Shown here: positions 26,254 through 34,211 of the stretch, one piece after another
How the letters are laid out: every line of letters begins with the position of its first letter
Position numbering within the stretch: the first letter of the stretch is position 1
Assembly (NCBI GenBank): GCA_036006525.1
Contig: DASYPP010000024.1
Span: 66,687-130,686 of the forward strand
Direction: 5' to 3'
Origin: DASYPP01 sp036006525
Lineage (GTDB): Bacteria; Gemmatimonadota; Gemmatimonadetes; Gemmatimonadales; GWC2-71-9
DNA length: 64,000 bases
Made by a program: the position numbers and the translations under genes
The notes under the pieces: generated by a model
What the model saw: only the letters and a program-made list of their open reading frames with translations
The model's database searches: none
What the model was told of the DNA's origin: nothing

Positions 26254-26364
26254 TAGGCGGTAAGGCGGTATGGCGGTAAGGCGGTAGGTGATGGCGGGAC
26301 ACTACGACCATTCGAGGCCAACAGGAACGACTTACCGCCCTGCCGCCCTACCGCCTTACCGCCC
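26254..26364. repeat. Word-built inverted repeat (gcggtaa family)
   Basis: The left arm 26254-26288 iterates GGCGGTAAGGCGGTATGGCG; the right arm 26331-26364 iterates TTACCGCCCTGCCGCCCTAC. It lies between the divergent leuS and chemoreceptor genes, one of the few elements found upstream of starts rather than after a stop. Confidence 0.8.
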
Positions 26365-26412
26365 TTCTTCATAGCTTTGCTTATCCCGCCATCAGAGAGC
26401 CGCCAACCCACC

Positions 26413-27726
26413 ATGGCCAAAAAGAGTTACTCGCTCCTCCGCACGATGGTGCTGTTCGCCGGCGCCGCGATTGTCACATTCCTCGTCCTCACCGTTGTGG
26501 TTCTCGGCCTCGAACTGCACCTCTCAATCGGGGCGCTGCTGGGCCGGGTCTGGCTGCAGTTGCTGCTCATCGGCGTGATCATGGCCGGGGCACTCGGGCT
26601 TATCGTCGCCCGGATCAAGTCGCGGGTGGTGGATCCACTGATCAGCCTCGATTCGCGGGTGGGGGACGTCGCCAGGGGGAACCTGTCCCAGGATCGCGTG
26701 GGAGTGACCCGGGCCAGCGGTGAGGTGCTCAAGCTGGTGGATGGGGTGAACTTCATGGTGACGGAACTTCGGACCCTGGTGGACTCGATCCGTCATTCGG
26801 CGGGAGATGCCGCTACCCTCGCGATGCAGATTTCGGCCTCCACCCAGCAGATGAGCGCCTCGACCGAGGAGGTGGCCAGCACCTGCGGTGACCTCACCGA
26901 CCGGGCCAACAAGCAAGCCGCCCTGGTCCGCGCCGCGGCCCAGGACGCCAGCCGGATCCTGGTGATCGCCAAGACCCTGGCCGAGGGCGCCCAGCAGGCC
27001 GCCGAGCGCAACGCGGCACTGGCCAAGGTGGCGCGGGCCCACCAGGAACAGCTGGATACCAGCTCGGTCCAATTGAAGCGGCTGACGGAAGAGATCGAGC
27101 TGGGAGCATCCGAGGCGGAGGCCCTCGCGGCCGCATCGGAGGATATCGAGAAGTTCGTCACCCAGACCAAGGCAATTGCCCGGCAGACCCACATGCTGGC
27201 GCTGAATGCCGGTATCGAGGCCGCGCGGGCCGGCGCCGAGGGGCGGGGGTTCGCCGTGGTGGCGGAAGAGGTAAGGAAGCTGGCGGGCCAGGCCGCCCAG
27301 GCCGCCACGATCACCAGCCAGACCGTGGACCTGGTGCAGAGCCGGGTGCGCACGGCTCGCGAACGGTTGATCCGCCTGGCCCAGGGTGGCATGACTGCGC
27401 GCGATGCGGCCAATACCGCCGTGCAGGGCCTGAGCCAGGTCGCGACCGAGGCCGAGGCCAACGACCATTGGACTCGCCAGATCTCCACCTCAGCCGGCGA
27501 GGTCCGTGAGCTGGTGGATGGCATCGCCGGCCGGATGGGCGGCGTGTCCGAGGGGACCGAAGAGTTCGCGGCGGCGGCCCAGGAAATCGCGGCATCCGCC
27601 GAAGAGCTGAGCGCCTCGACCGTGGAAATCGCCAATTCGGCGAGCCAGCTGTCGGGGGCATCGAACCGGCTCACCATATCGGTGAGCAAGTTCCGGTTGC
27701 AGGAGGGGAAGGGGAACGGGAAATAA
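26413..27726 (+). CDS. Methyl-accepting chemotaxis protein without a periplasmic sensor domain
   Basis: 437 residues from ATG 26413. Two N-terminal helices (about 10-32 and 42-63) are separated by only about ten residues, so there is no ligand-binding domain outside the membrane. A HAMP-like segment follows (RIKSRVVDPLISLDSRVGDV), then the cytoplasmic coiled coil with the hairpin tip THMLALNAGIEAARAG and GRGFAVVAEEVRKLA. It signals to CheA/CheW; the stimulus is probably membrane- or cytoplasm-borne. No che genes are in the window. Confidence 0.9.
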   Translation: MAKKSYSLLRTMVLFAGAAIVTFLVLTVVVLGLELHLSIGALLGRVWLQLLLIGVIMAGALGLIVARIKSRVVDPLISLDSRVGDVARGNLSQDRVGVTRASGEVLKLVDGVNFMVTELRTLVDSIRHSAGDAATLAMQISASTQQMSASTEEVASTCGDLTDRANKQAALVRAAAQDASRILVIAKTLAEGAQQAAERNAALAKVARAHQEQLDTSSVQLKRLTEEIELGASEAEALAAASEDIEKFVTQTKAIARQTHMLALNAGIEAARAGAEGRGFAVVAEEVRKLAGQAAQAATITSQTVDLVQSRVRTARERLIRLAQGGMTARDAANTAVQGLSQVATEAEANDHWTRQISTSAGEVRELVDGIAGRMGGVSEGTEEFAAAAQEIAASAEELSASTVEIANSASQLSGASNRLTISVSKFRLQEGKGNGK

Positions 27727-27810
27727 GGACGGCCGCTACAGTCGAATGGCGTCACGTGGGCGGGGGGCGCCCGGCGTTTTCGCTCACTTTTCCGACTGCA
27801 ACGGCCGTCC
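27727..27810. repeat. Inverted repeat directly after the chemoreceptor stop
   Basis: GGACGGCCG plus AGTCG (27727-27744) pair with CGACT plus CGGCCGTCC (27793-27810), with symmetric four-base internal mismatches (ctac/gcaa). It starts at the base after TAA. A terminator role is plausible but there is no U-run. Confidence 0.65.
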
Positions 27811-27824
27811 ACCTTCTATGTGAA

Positions 27825-27892
27825 GAGACAGGACGCGGATCCAGGGATCTTTCAGGCGGTCCGATAGGGCCACCCGGCACCTGTCTCGTTTT
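27825..27892 (+). terminator. Hairpin with trailing T-run
   Basis: GAGACAGG (27825-27832) pairs with CCTGTCTC (27880-27887), followed by GTTTT. The 47-base interior has partial self-complementarity (GATCCAGGGATC). It could be a terminator for the chemoreceptor or part of a small RNA. Confidence 0.35.
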
Positions 27893-27923
27893 GAGAATCT
27901 GCGGGGTGCCCCGGATCAGTGCG

Positions 27924-27937
27924 GTGAAGTGCGTCAC
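27924..27937. promoter_or_regulatory. Crp/Fnr-type palindrome GTGA-N6-TCAC
   Basis: GTGAAGTGCGTCAC matches the CRP-family core with a six-base spacer. It lies in a 506-base gap between convergent genes, with a second copy 239 bases on. No annotated gene starts nearby, so its target is unknown. Confidence 0.4.
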
Positions 27938-28162
27938 ATTCCAGATTCCCGGACGGCCGAATCGGGCCAACGCGAGCCCGAGTCGTTGGAGGGAGACTGC
28001 GAGGATTTGTCGATAGCGGAGTTAGCTGCGGGAACTGAAGGCCCTGGCGGCGACATCTGGGTGCAGGAGCCGCGTCAACTCCTGGGTGACCCGGATTCTT
28101 CGCTGATGCGGATACCGCCTTGATCTTCAAGCTCCAATGTATGGACCGCTCCCGGAGTGGAT

Positions 28163-28176
28163 GTGAACCGCATCAC
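28163..28176. promoter_or_regulatory. Crp/Fnr-type palindrome GTGA-N6-TCAC
   Basis: GTGAACCGCATCAC, preceded by T, giving TGTGA-N6-TCACC, close to the classical CRP site. It is the second such site in the gap between the chemoreceptor and the aminotransferase. I found no convincing gene between 27893 and 28162. Confidence 0.4.
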
Positions 28177-28181
28177 CAAAT

Positions 28182-28250
28182 CAGGACCAAGGACTGAGGA
28201 ATAAGGACTAAGTCGTCGTGACCCTGGAGTCCTTAGTCCTTAGTCCCTAG
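28182..28250. repeat. Word-built inverted repeat (ggactaa family, copy 2)
   Basis: The left arm 28182-28212 contains AGGACCAAGGACTGAGGAAT and AAGGACTAAG; the right arm 28227-28250 is AGTCCTTAGTCCTTAGTCCC. The right arm overlaps the 3' end of the aminotransferase gene and supplies its last codons and TAA stop. Confidence 0.8.
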
Positions 28251-29327
28251 CACTTTAGCAAGATCCTCAAGTAGCGCTCGGAGCATGTCAGGCTCCGCAT
28301 CCCCCATGTGACCGATCCTTACGGTGTTGTTACGTAGCTCGCCATAGCCCGCCCCGATCACCCAGCCCAATTCCAGCATCGACCGCACTACCTGATCCCC
28401 GGACGCCGAGGCCGGCAGCTTGAGACAGGAGACAGTCCAGGAGCGACGTCCCGGGCCGGGCAACAGGCTCACCATGGGGTGACCTGATGCCCAATCCTCC
28501 ACCATCGTCAGCATGGCGTGGTGCCGGCCCCAGCGAGCCTCGACCCCGCCAGCCGCCTTGATTCGGGCGACCTGGGCGGCCAGGGCGAAGTACAGCGGAA
28601 TCGCGGGGGTGGATGGGGGCTGATTGCGGCCGGCAGCTTCCACGTAACGAGGCAGATCGAAATACCGGCCCCGGTCCGGCAGCCGCCGGGCCCGCTCCAG
28701 GAGCCGGGGACTGACCGCGCCGAGGGCCAGTCCGGGAGGCAGGCCGAGCGCCTTCTGGGAGCCGGCAAAGACGAAGTCGATCCCCCACTGGTCGGTCTCG
28801 ACCGGGCTGCCGCCGAGCGAGCTGGCGGCGTCCACCAGCACCACCATGTCCTTCCGGTTACGCACCACGGAAACGATTTCGGCGAGAGGCGCCAAGGCTC
28901 CGGTCGAGGTTTCCGAGTGGACCAGGGCAATGGCATCGACCGGCGGCCCATCGAGAAACTGGATCAGGTACTCAGGCTCCAGCGTCCGGCCGGGAGGGAC
29001 CATCACCCGAACGACCTCCTTACCCGAATGCTCCGCGATCTGGGCGAACCGCTCGCCAAAGGCGCCGCCGATCACCACGAGCACCCGCTCGGTGACGCCA
29101 CAGCGAATCGCAGCCTCCATGAACCCGGTGGTCGACGTGGTGCCGATGACGACCGGGTTGGCGGTGCGGAAAATGTCGGCCAGCGGCTGCTTCAACTCGG
29201 CCATGAGCTGTTCCATCGCCGGCCCGCGATGAGCGATCATGGGCCGGTTCATGGCAGCCAAAACGTCCGGATGGACTTCCGCTGGTCCCGGCAGGAACCA
29301 GCGGCCAAACTCGAGCCCGGTCGTCAC
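28233..29327 (-). CDS. Class V aminotransferase (alanine-glyoxylate / serine-pyruvate type)
   Basis: 364 residues. The PLP lysine is in VFAGSQKALGLPPG (about 195-208); the cofactor Asp is in VVLVDAASSLGGSP, and TSTTGFMEAAIRCG and HSETSTGAL are family blocks. It transfers an amino group to glyoxylate or pyruvate; the exact donor is not readable. GTG 29327 overlaps the stop of the upstream isochorismatase-like gene by four bases; the much longer open frame upstream is a shadow. The last five codons and stop come from a repeat arm. Confidence 0.87.
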   Translation of the reverse strand: MTTGLEFGRWFLPGPAEVHPDVLAAMNRPMIAHRGPAMEQLMAELKQPLADIFRTANPVVIGTTSTTGFMEAAIRCGVTERVLVVIGGAFGERFAQIAEHSGKEVVRVMVPPGRTLEPEYLIQFLDGPPVDAIALVHSETSTGALAPLAEIVSVVRNRKDMVVLVDAASSLGGSPVETDQWGIDFVFAGSQKALGLPPGLALGAVSPRLLERARRLPDRGRYFDLPRYVEAAGRNQPPSTPAIPLYFALAAQVARIKAAGGVEARWGRHHAMLTMVEDWASGHPMVSLLPGPGRRSWTVSCLKLPASASGDQVVRSMLELGWVIGAGYGELRNNTVRIGHMGDAEPDMLRALLEDLAKVLGTKD

Positions 29328-29980
29328 GCGGCCAGGTAGGGTTCCAGCACACCACCCTCGAGGATCTCTTCCGCAGTCACCAGGCGCACGCCCTCTTCCG
29401 CCCACTCCTTGAGCAGGTGCTCGGCAACCTTGGGATTGAAGGAGCGGGCAGCATCGGACACGAAGTAGATCCGGGTGTGAGGCCGGTGCTGGGCCAGTCC
29501 GTCGATGGCGTACCGGGCGCTGCCGTCGGTAGCGACGCCGTACATCACGATCGCCTGGGGATCGAGGGCGCGTACGATGGGCAGGAGGTTGGGGTTGGTG
29601 AACACGTCGAACCAGTGCTTGTGGAACAGCAGGTCGCCGGCATGCGCATGGGCCCGGGCCAGCCCGGCAGCATCCAGGTGATCGGGTTCGATCACCAGCG
29701 GGTCCTGGAGTGCCGTTTCGGGGATCTTCTGCTGGCCGGGGGTGCCCCGCAGGCAATGAGGCGGGAATGTCTCCACGTAGTCCGGCCGGTCGCTTAGTTC
29801 CCGATGCCCGGCCACGTGCTCGTCCGCGCTCGCCAGGACCCGGACCTTGTGATCGTGGGCAAAGGCGGTCAGCCGTTTCAAGGTCGGACGGATCTCCCCC
29901 GCGCCGGGGACCGGCAGTTTTCCGCTCAACTCGATGAAATCGGCCTGGGTATCGACGTCCCAGAAGAGGAGACCAGCCAT
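29324..29980 (-). CDS. Nicotinamidase/isochorismatase-fold protein with catalytic Cys replaced by Ser
   Basis: 218 residues. Asp of the triad is in FWDVDTQADF, Lys in LFHKHWFDVF, and nicotinamidase-like metal ligands are in SADEHVAGH and FPPHCLRGTPGQ. The expected nucleophile motif (VATDxC) reads GVATDGSARYA, so Ser (codon agc) stands where Cys should be. Either the enzyme is inactive as an amidase, uses Ser, or has a binding role. Start at 29980 with GAGG upstream. Coupled to the aminotransferase gene, which implies a shared pathway. Confidence 0.8.
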   Translation of the reverse strand: MAGLLFWDVDTQADFIELSGKLPVPGAGEIRPTLKRLTAFAHDHKVRVLASADEHVAGHRELSDRPDYVETFPPHCLRGTPGQQKIPETALQDPLVIEPDHLDAAGLARAHAHAGDLLFHKHWFDVFTNPNLLPIVRALDPQAIVMYGVATDGSARYAIDGLAQHRPHTRIYFVSDAARSFNPKVAEHLLKEWAEEGVRLVTAEEILEGGVLEPYLAA

Positions 29981-30069
29981 TGAATTGCCTCGGAGCTCCG
30001 CTGAAGGTGTCCGGAAGTTAGGAGCGACCGCGGGGGCCGACAAGCAGCGGCTTATCTCGTCCACCTCGG

Positions 30070-30098
30070 TTGACAGCCTGCCCAGCCCGGTCTAAATC
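30070..30098 (+). promoter_or_regulatory. Possible sigma-70 promoter for the asparaginase gene
   Basis: TTGACA at 30070-30075 matches the -35 consensus exactly; 17 bases later TAAATC (30093-30098) is a weak -10. It lies 25 bases upstream of the GTG start. The weak -10 keeps confidence low. Confidence 0.35.
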
Positions 30099-30123
30099 CC
30101 TTCACCCTTATTGGAGATGCTTT

Positions 30124-31170
30124 GTGTCCGATTTCGTCTCCCGCCGTCGGTTCCTGGAATCCACTGGCGTTGTGCTCGCCGCGGCCGCACTGCCCGGCTC
30201 GGCGCACGGATCGATCGGCGCTCCCGCGATCATTCTGAAGCCGCCGGCCCGGCCGGTCGCCATCTCGTCGAACAACAGTCTCCTCCCGGTCACCAAGGCC
30301 GCCGAGCTGGTGCTGAGCGGCAGCGACACGCTGGACGCCGCGGTGGAGGGAGTGAAAATCCAGGAATTGGATCCCAACGACCAGTCGGTCGGCTACGGCG
30401 GGCTTCCCAACGAGGATGGCGTGGTGCAACTGGACGCCTCCTGCATGCACGGGCCTACCAGGCGGGCCGGTGCGGTGGCCGCGCTGGAAGGCATCAAGAC
30501 GCCGAGCGAGGTGGCCAGGCTGGTGCTCAAGTACACCAACCACATCATGCTGGTGGGCGAGGGCGCGAAGCGCTTCGCCCTATCCTATGGCTTCAAGGAG
30601 GAGGACCTGCTCACTCCGGCATCGCGCCAGGCTTGGCTGGCCTGGCGGGCCAACCGGGGACACGAGGACGACTGGGTCGACGTGCCGCCGGGCGAGCAGA
30701 TGGTAGTGGGCCGGCCGACCGGTACCATCAACCTGAACGTCGTAAGCCCGAAGGGGGACATCTCATCGGTCACCACGACCGCGGGACTGGCGTGGAAGAT
30801 TCCGGGCCGGGCGGGAGATTCACCCATCATTGGCGCCGGACAGTATACCGACAACGAAATCGGGGCGGCGGGTTCCACCGGACTGGGGGAAGCGAATATT
30901 ATGGTCTGTGGCGGGTTTCTCACCGTCGAGCACATGCGCCGGGGCATGAAACCGACCGATGCCTGCCTCGAAACGCTACGCCGGGTAGTCGCCATGGCCC
31001 CGCTTCGGCTGCTGGATGAACGAGGCCGCCCGAAGTTCGGGCTCACCTACTACGCCGTGAACAAGAACGGGGAGTACGGCTCGGCATCGCTCTTCCCGGC
31101 CAAGTACGCGGTACATGACGGAACCGCCGCGGCGGCGAAAGACTGCGCGTACCTGTTCCAGAACTCCTGA
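30124..31170 (+). CDS. Tat-exported glycosylasparaginase/isoaspartyl peptidase-family protein
   Basis: 348 residues. The N-terminal SRRRFLESTGVVLAAAALPG is a twin-arginine signal. The Ntn-hydrolase core includes DAAVEGVKIQELDPNDQSVG-type sequence (DAAVEGVKIQELD) and the autocleavage/nucleophile site PTGTINLNV with Thr near residue 201, followed by the GDISSVTTTAGLAWKIPGR-type substrate loop (core VTTTAGLAWK). It hydrolyses N4-(GlcNAc)-Asn or related amides outside the cytoplasm. GTG 30124 follows GGAGA. Next gene starts 18 bases later. Confidence 0.9.
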   Translation: MSDFVSRRRFLESTGVVLAAAALPGSAHGSIGAPAIILKPPARPVAISSNNSLLPVTKAAELVLSGSDTLDAAVEGVKIQELDPNDQSVGYGGLPNEDGVVQLDASCMHGPTRRAGAVAALEGIKTPSEVARLVLKYTNHIMLVGEGAKRFALSYGFKEEDLLTPASRQAWLAWRANRGHEDDWVDVPPGEQMVVGRPTGTINLNVVSPKGDISSVTTTAGLAWKIPGRAGDSPIIGAGQYTDNEIGAAGSTGLGEANIMVCGGFLTVEHMRRGMKPTDACLETLRRVVAMAPLRLLDERGRPKFGLTYYAVNKNGEYGSASLFPAKYAVHDGTAAAAKDCAYLFQNS

Positions 31171-31188
31171 TTACACGAAAGAATCACT

Positions 31189-32328
31189 ATGACGGCGCTT
31201 CGGATGGCACGGTGGAGCGGGTTGCTGGTGGCATTGATGCTGGCCACCGCTCCCCGGCTGGAGGCCCAGAAATGGGTGGACAGCCGCTATCCGTATATCA
31301 CGTCCAGTGCGAATGACTTTCCGATGCTTGCTGCCCGCTGGGTGTGGACCAAGCCGGTGGACGACTATTTCTCGCCTTACCCCTACCTGGGCAACCTGAG
31401 CCTGGACGGAGGGTACAGTATCAAAGGCAGCTATCTCCTGACGGCCACCTTCAATGCCCCCGCCCTCAAGCCGGGCTGGCGGTTCCAGGCTTTCGCCGGC
31501 GTTACCCGGGAGGAACGCTTCGGGTTCTTCGGGGTGGGCAACAACACCACGTTCGACAACAACCTGATCAACGACAACCAGCCGTTCTTCTACCGGGTGC
31601 GGCGGGAACGGGAGCGACTCCAGGCCGAGGTGACCCGCCGGATCGTGGGGAAGCTGAGGATTGCGGGCGCGGTGGGCCTCGAGAACAGCAAGCTCACCCA
31701 GTTGCCGGGGCCTTCGGTCTACGGGAGCAACTTTCCCAAGCGGCTCGAAGACACCGACCTCACCGGCCGGTTGAGCCTGATCTTCGATGCCCGGGACAAC
31801 GAGTTCAACACGACCCGGGGAGTGATCCTCGAGACGGGAGTGCTCCGGGGAAGCGCCGGCGACGGCTACGGGAGACTCTACGGTGAAGCCCGGGGTTACC
31901 TGCCGGTACGGGACGGCACGGTCATCGCCGCGCGAGTTGGCGGCGCGGGAACCACGGGGAGCCCACCGCTGCACGCCCGGTTTGAGCTGCCCATGTGGGA
32001 GCGCACCATCACCGTGCTCGGCGGCGAGGATACTCACCGAGGCTACGACTCGGGCCGCTTTGCCGGTGAAAAGGTGCTCTTCGCCAATCTCGAGATCCGT
32101 CACAACATCCTGGACCTGGTCTCGCTCGGTTCCATCTCGGCTATCGCCTTTGTGGATGCGGGGAGAGTTTTCGAGGGGGAGAACTTCCGGCTGACGACCG
32201 AGGGCCTTCATGTGGGAGGCGGCGGGGGCCTGGCGCTCCGGATCCTCCGCTCCACCATCTTTACCTTCAACCTCGCCAAGGGGGACGAGGGGTGGAATTT
32301 CTCGATGAACAGTGGCTGGATGTTCTAG
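31189..32328 (+). CDS. Omp85/BamA-like outer-membrane barrel without POTRA domains
   Basis: 379 residues with a signal peptide ending RLEAQ (about 26). The C-terminal two thirds match the Omp85 barrel: LSLIFDARDNEFNTTRGVIL at about 198-217, then GGEDTHRGYDSGRFAG, which contains the conserved RGY of the L6 loop, then FVDAGRVF and a terminal aromatic, SGWMF. No POTRA repeats precede it, so it resembles short patatin-/surface-antigen-type barrels. It may secrete or fold the adjacent exported protein; that is inference. Confidence 0.78.
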   Translation: MTALRMARWSGLLVALMLATAPRLEAQKWVDSRYPYITSSANDFPMLAARWVWTKPVDDYFSPYPYLGNLSLDGGYSIKGSYLLTATFNAPALKPGWRFQAFAGVTREERFGFFGVGNNTTFDNNLINDNQPFFYRVRRERERLQAEVTRRIVGKLRIAGAVGLENSKLTQLPGPSVYGSNFPKRLEDTDLTGRLSLIFDARDNEFNTTRGVILETGVLRGSAGDGYGRLYGEARGYLPVRDGTVIAARVGGAGTTGSPPLHARFELPMWERTITVLGGEDTHRGYDSGRFAGEKVLFANLEIRHNILDLVSLGSISAIAFVDAGRVFEGENFRLTTEGLHVGGGGGLALRILRSTIFTFNLAKGDEGWNFSMNSGWMF

Positions 32329-32338
32329 CCATTTTTCA

Positions 32339-32446
32339 AAAAATCCACCACGGAGTCACGGAGAACACGAAAGGCAGCACGGAGAAAACATAGTATATCC
32401 TCTCCGTGAAATCTCCGAGTTCTTCGTGGCTCCGTGGTGAATTCTG
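32339..32446. repeat. Word-built inverted repeat (cacggag family)
   Basis: The left arm includes TCCACCACGGAGTCACGGAG and GCACGGAGAAAA; the right arm CTCCGTGAAATCTCCGAG and CTTCGTGGCTCCGTGGTGA. It starts 10 bases after the Omp85 stop and ends 10 bases before the stop of the convergent thioredoxin-like gene. Confidence 0.75.
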
Positions 32447-32456
32447 TGGTCGCGTA

Positions 32457-32984
32457 TCAGGCGGCCACTACCGAAAGCCCGGCTATTCCCAGTATTTCCC
32501 GCAAGGTCGTTTCTCCCCTGTCTCTGGCATACCACTTCCGTATTTGAGGATACAGCTCCGCCTTAGGCACCGTGCCCTTGTTCTGCATCACCCACTCCTG
32601 GAGCACCAGGGGGCGCGGACCCCAGTGGCCCAACTCGCCAAAGTCCTGGTCCAGCACGATGATGATCGGGATCGAGCGGGAGCCATTGGTGAGATACCGG
32701 TCCATCACTTCGGGGTGCTCGTCCCGTCGAATGATCCGGAGCTCGACCAAGGGAGTCTGCTCGGCCCACTTGGCGAGAAACGGGATGCTGTTGGAGGCAT
32801 CGCCGCACCAATCTTCGGCCAGGACCAGCAGGCGCAGCTTCCGGCCCGCCGTGGCGCCCTCGGCCCAGACCGGCACGCGAGCAATACGGTAGAGTCCTCC
32901 CCATAGATCTCTGTGGGTTCCGGCTGCCGCCAGGAACTCCTCGAAGCTCATGCCCTGTTTCCAGAGCCCGGCAAAGTCCAGCAA
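32457..32984 (-). CDS. Thioredoxin-like protein with a single-cysteine WCGDA site
   Basis: 175 residues. A thioredoxin fold is indicated by LRLLVLAEDWCGDASNSIPF (about 50-69) and the cis-Pro region RSIPIIIVLDQDF. The usual CxxC is reduced to one Cys (WCGDAS), as in the thioredoxin_9 group. Cytoplasmic. TTG start at 32984 follows GGAGG. Divergent from TetR, with an 18-bp palindrome 33 bases upstream of this start, so it is the likely target of that regulator. Confidence 0.82.
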   Translation of the reverse strand: MLDFAGLWKQGMSFEEFLAAAGTHRDLWGGLYRIARVPVWAEGATAGRKLRLLVLAEDWCGDASNSIPFLAKWAEQTPLVELRIIRRDEHPEVMDRYLTNGSRSIPIIIVLDQDFGELGHWGPRPLVLQEWVMQNKGTVPKAELYPQIRKWYARDRGETTLREILGIAGLSVVAA

Positions 32985-33016
32985 ATCCCCTCCATTCCCG
33001 GTGGCGACACAACATG

Positions 33017-33034
33017 AACGTCCGGGCGGACGTT
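33017..33034. promoter_or_regulatory. 18-bp operator-like palindrome
   Basis: AACGTCCG-GG-CGGACGTT, a perfect inverted repeat in the divergent gap between the thioredoxin-like gene and the TetR gene. Size and position fit a TetR-family operator controlling the thioredoxin-like gene and perhaps tetR itself (about 100 bases away). Confidence 0.6.
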
Positions 33035-33133
33035 TCAGTTCCTAATCTAGGCCCGGCGGCCTGAAAAAACCGTGAGGAATCGTTGAGGACGGGCGGGGCA
33101 TCGGTGATTTGCCTGACCAGCTAAATTACCGGC

Positions 33134-33760
33134 ATGACCATACCGCCTTCGGCGCCACCTCCAGCTTCCCCCGCCAAGCGGGACGGTGAGGCGACCCGCC
33201 AGAAGCTGCACCGGGCGGCGCTCGAGTTGTATACCACGATCGGTTTTCGGGGCACCACGACGCCGATGATCGCGGAGCGGGCCGGGGTGGCGGAAGGGAC
33301 GATTTACCGCCACTTCACCGGGAAAGAGCACCTGCTGAACGAGATCTACCGCGGGGCCCAGCGCTGGGCGACCCGGCAGATCAAGGACATGGAGCCGGAC
33401 AAGGCGCTCAAGCCGGCCGAGCGGCTGATTCGGTTCGCGCGGACCCTGGGCGAGGTGGCGGAGCACGATCCGGCGGTGGTCCGGATGCTGTTCTATCCGA
33501 TGGACGACCCCCATCTCGACGAAAAGAGCCGGGAATCCGAGCGCGAGCTCCGGGAGGCCCTGCTCACGCTGGTGGCGATGGGCAAGTCGGATGGCATAGT
33601 GCGGGCGGGGCCAGCGGAACTCTGGGCCTCGGTGTGGTTCGCGCTGGTAGAGTTCGTGGTGGGGAGGATCGCCGCCAAGGAATGGACCGCCGATCATCCT
33701 CAGGTATCCATGGCACTGGAGGCCGCGTGGGATGCGGTGTCGGCCAAACCGGAGGGGTAA
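33134..33760 (+). CDS. TetR/AcrR-family transcriptional regulator
   Basis: 208 residues. The N-terminal HTH is ALELYTTIGFRGTTTPMIAERAGVAEGTIYRHF (core TTPMIAERAGVAEGTIYRHF, about 36-60), the TetR signature, and the C-terminal ligand domain is helical (LLTLVAMGKSDGIVRAG). A repressor most likely acting at the palindrome at 33017-33034. Ligand unknown. Confidence 0.92.
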   Translation: MTIPPSAPPPASPAKRDGEATRQKLHRAALELYTTIGFRGTTTPMIAERAGVAEGTIYRHFTGKEHLLNEIYRGAQRWATRQIKDMEPDKALKPAERLIRFARTLGEVAEHDPAVVRMLFYPMDDPHLDEKSRESERELREALLTLVAMGKSDGIVRAGPAELWASVWFALVEFVVGRIAAKEWTADHPQVSMALEAAWDAVSAKPEG

Positions 33761-33769
33761 GACTCGCGC

Positions 33770-34159
33770 ATGTCGCTTTCCCGAATGGCAGTTCTCCTCG
33801 CAATGGTGAGCCTGTCCTCAAGCCTCCAGGCGCAGTCCGGCCAGGGCGACCTCACTGGTTTTATCCGCTTGAGCGGCCGCGACAACGATGCGCTCCGGGT
33901 CACCGTCGAGATCACCCGCTTAAGCGTGCCCCCAGAGCGTCACGTCATGACCAGTGATTCGGGCGATATCTACCATCGGTATGCATTCAAGCGGATTCGG
34001 ATGGGCGAGTACAGGATCCGGATTTCGGCCCCGGGGTATGTCCCCTACGAGACGATTCTGCTGCTGGGGTCTGACATGCAGGGCGTGCTGGCGGTGTGCC
34101 TCCGCCACAAGGGGGAGATCCCCAATCGTTCCTCGCCGACCATGTGCGGGCCGGGCTAG
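33770..34159 (+). CDS. Exported carboxypeptidase-regulatory-like domain protein
   Basis: 129 residues with a signal peptide cut after SLQAQ (about 22). The mature part is one beta-sandwich of the CarboxypepD_reg/Cna-B type: GDLTGFIRLSGRDNDAL, a TSDSGDIYHRYAFKRI turn and MGEYRIRISAPGYVPYE. Two Cys near the C-terminus (AVCLRHK, TMCGPG) may form a disulfide. Stands nine bases after tetR. Function unknown. Confidence 0.65.
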   Translation: MSLSRMAVLLAMVSLSSSLQAQSGQGDLTGFIRLSGRDNDALRVTVEITRLSVPPERHVMTSDSGDIYHRYAFKRIRMGEYRIRISAPGYVPYETILLLGSDMQGVLAVCLRHKGEIPNRSSPTMCGPG

Positions 34160-34211
34160 CCAGCAAGAGGCATCCCGTCCCCGGTTGTGATTGGACGGGA
34201 TGCCGACTGGC

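Noticed and set aside
27929..28123. A 64-codon plus-strand frame in the chemoreceptor/aminotransferase gap
   Set aside because: Starts within the Crp-like site, no ribosome-binding site, codon use unlike neighbours.
29328..29756. A 143-codon N-terminal extension of the aminotransferase
   Set aside because: Arg/Pro-rich shadow of the isochorismatase-like gene; GTG 29327 gives the family N-terminus.
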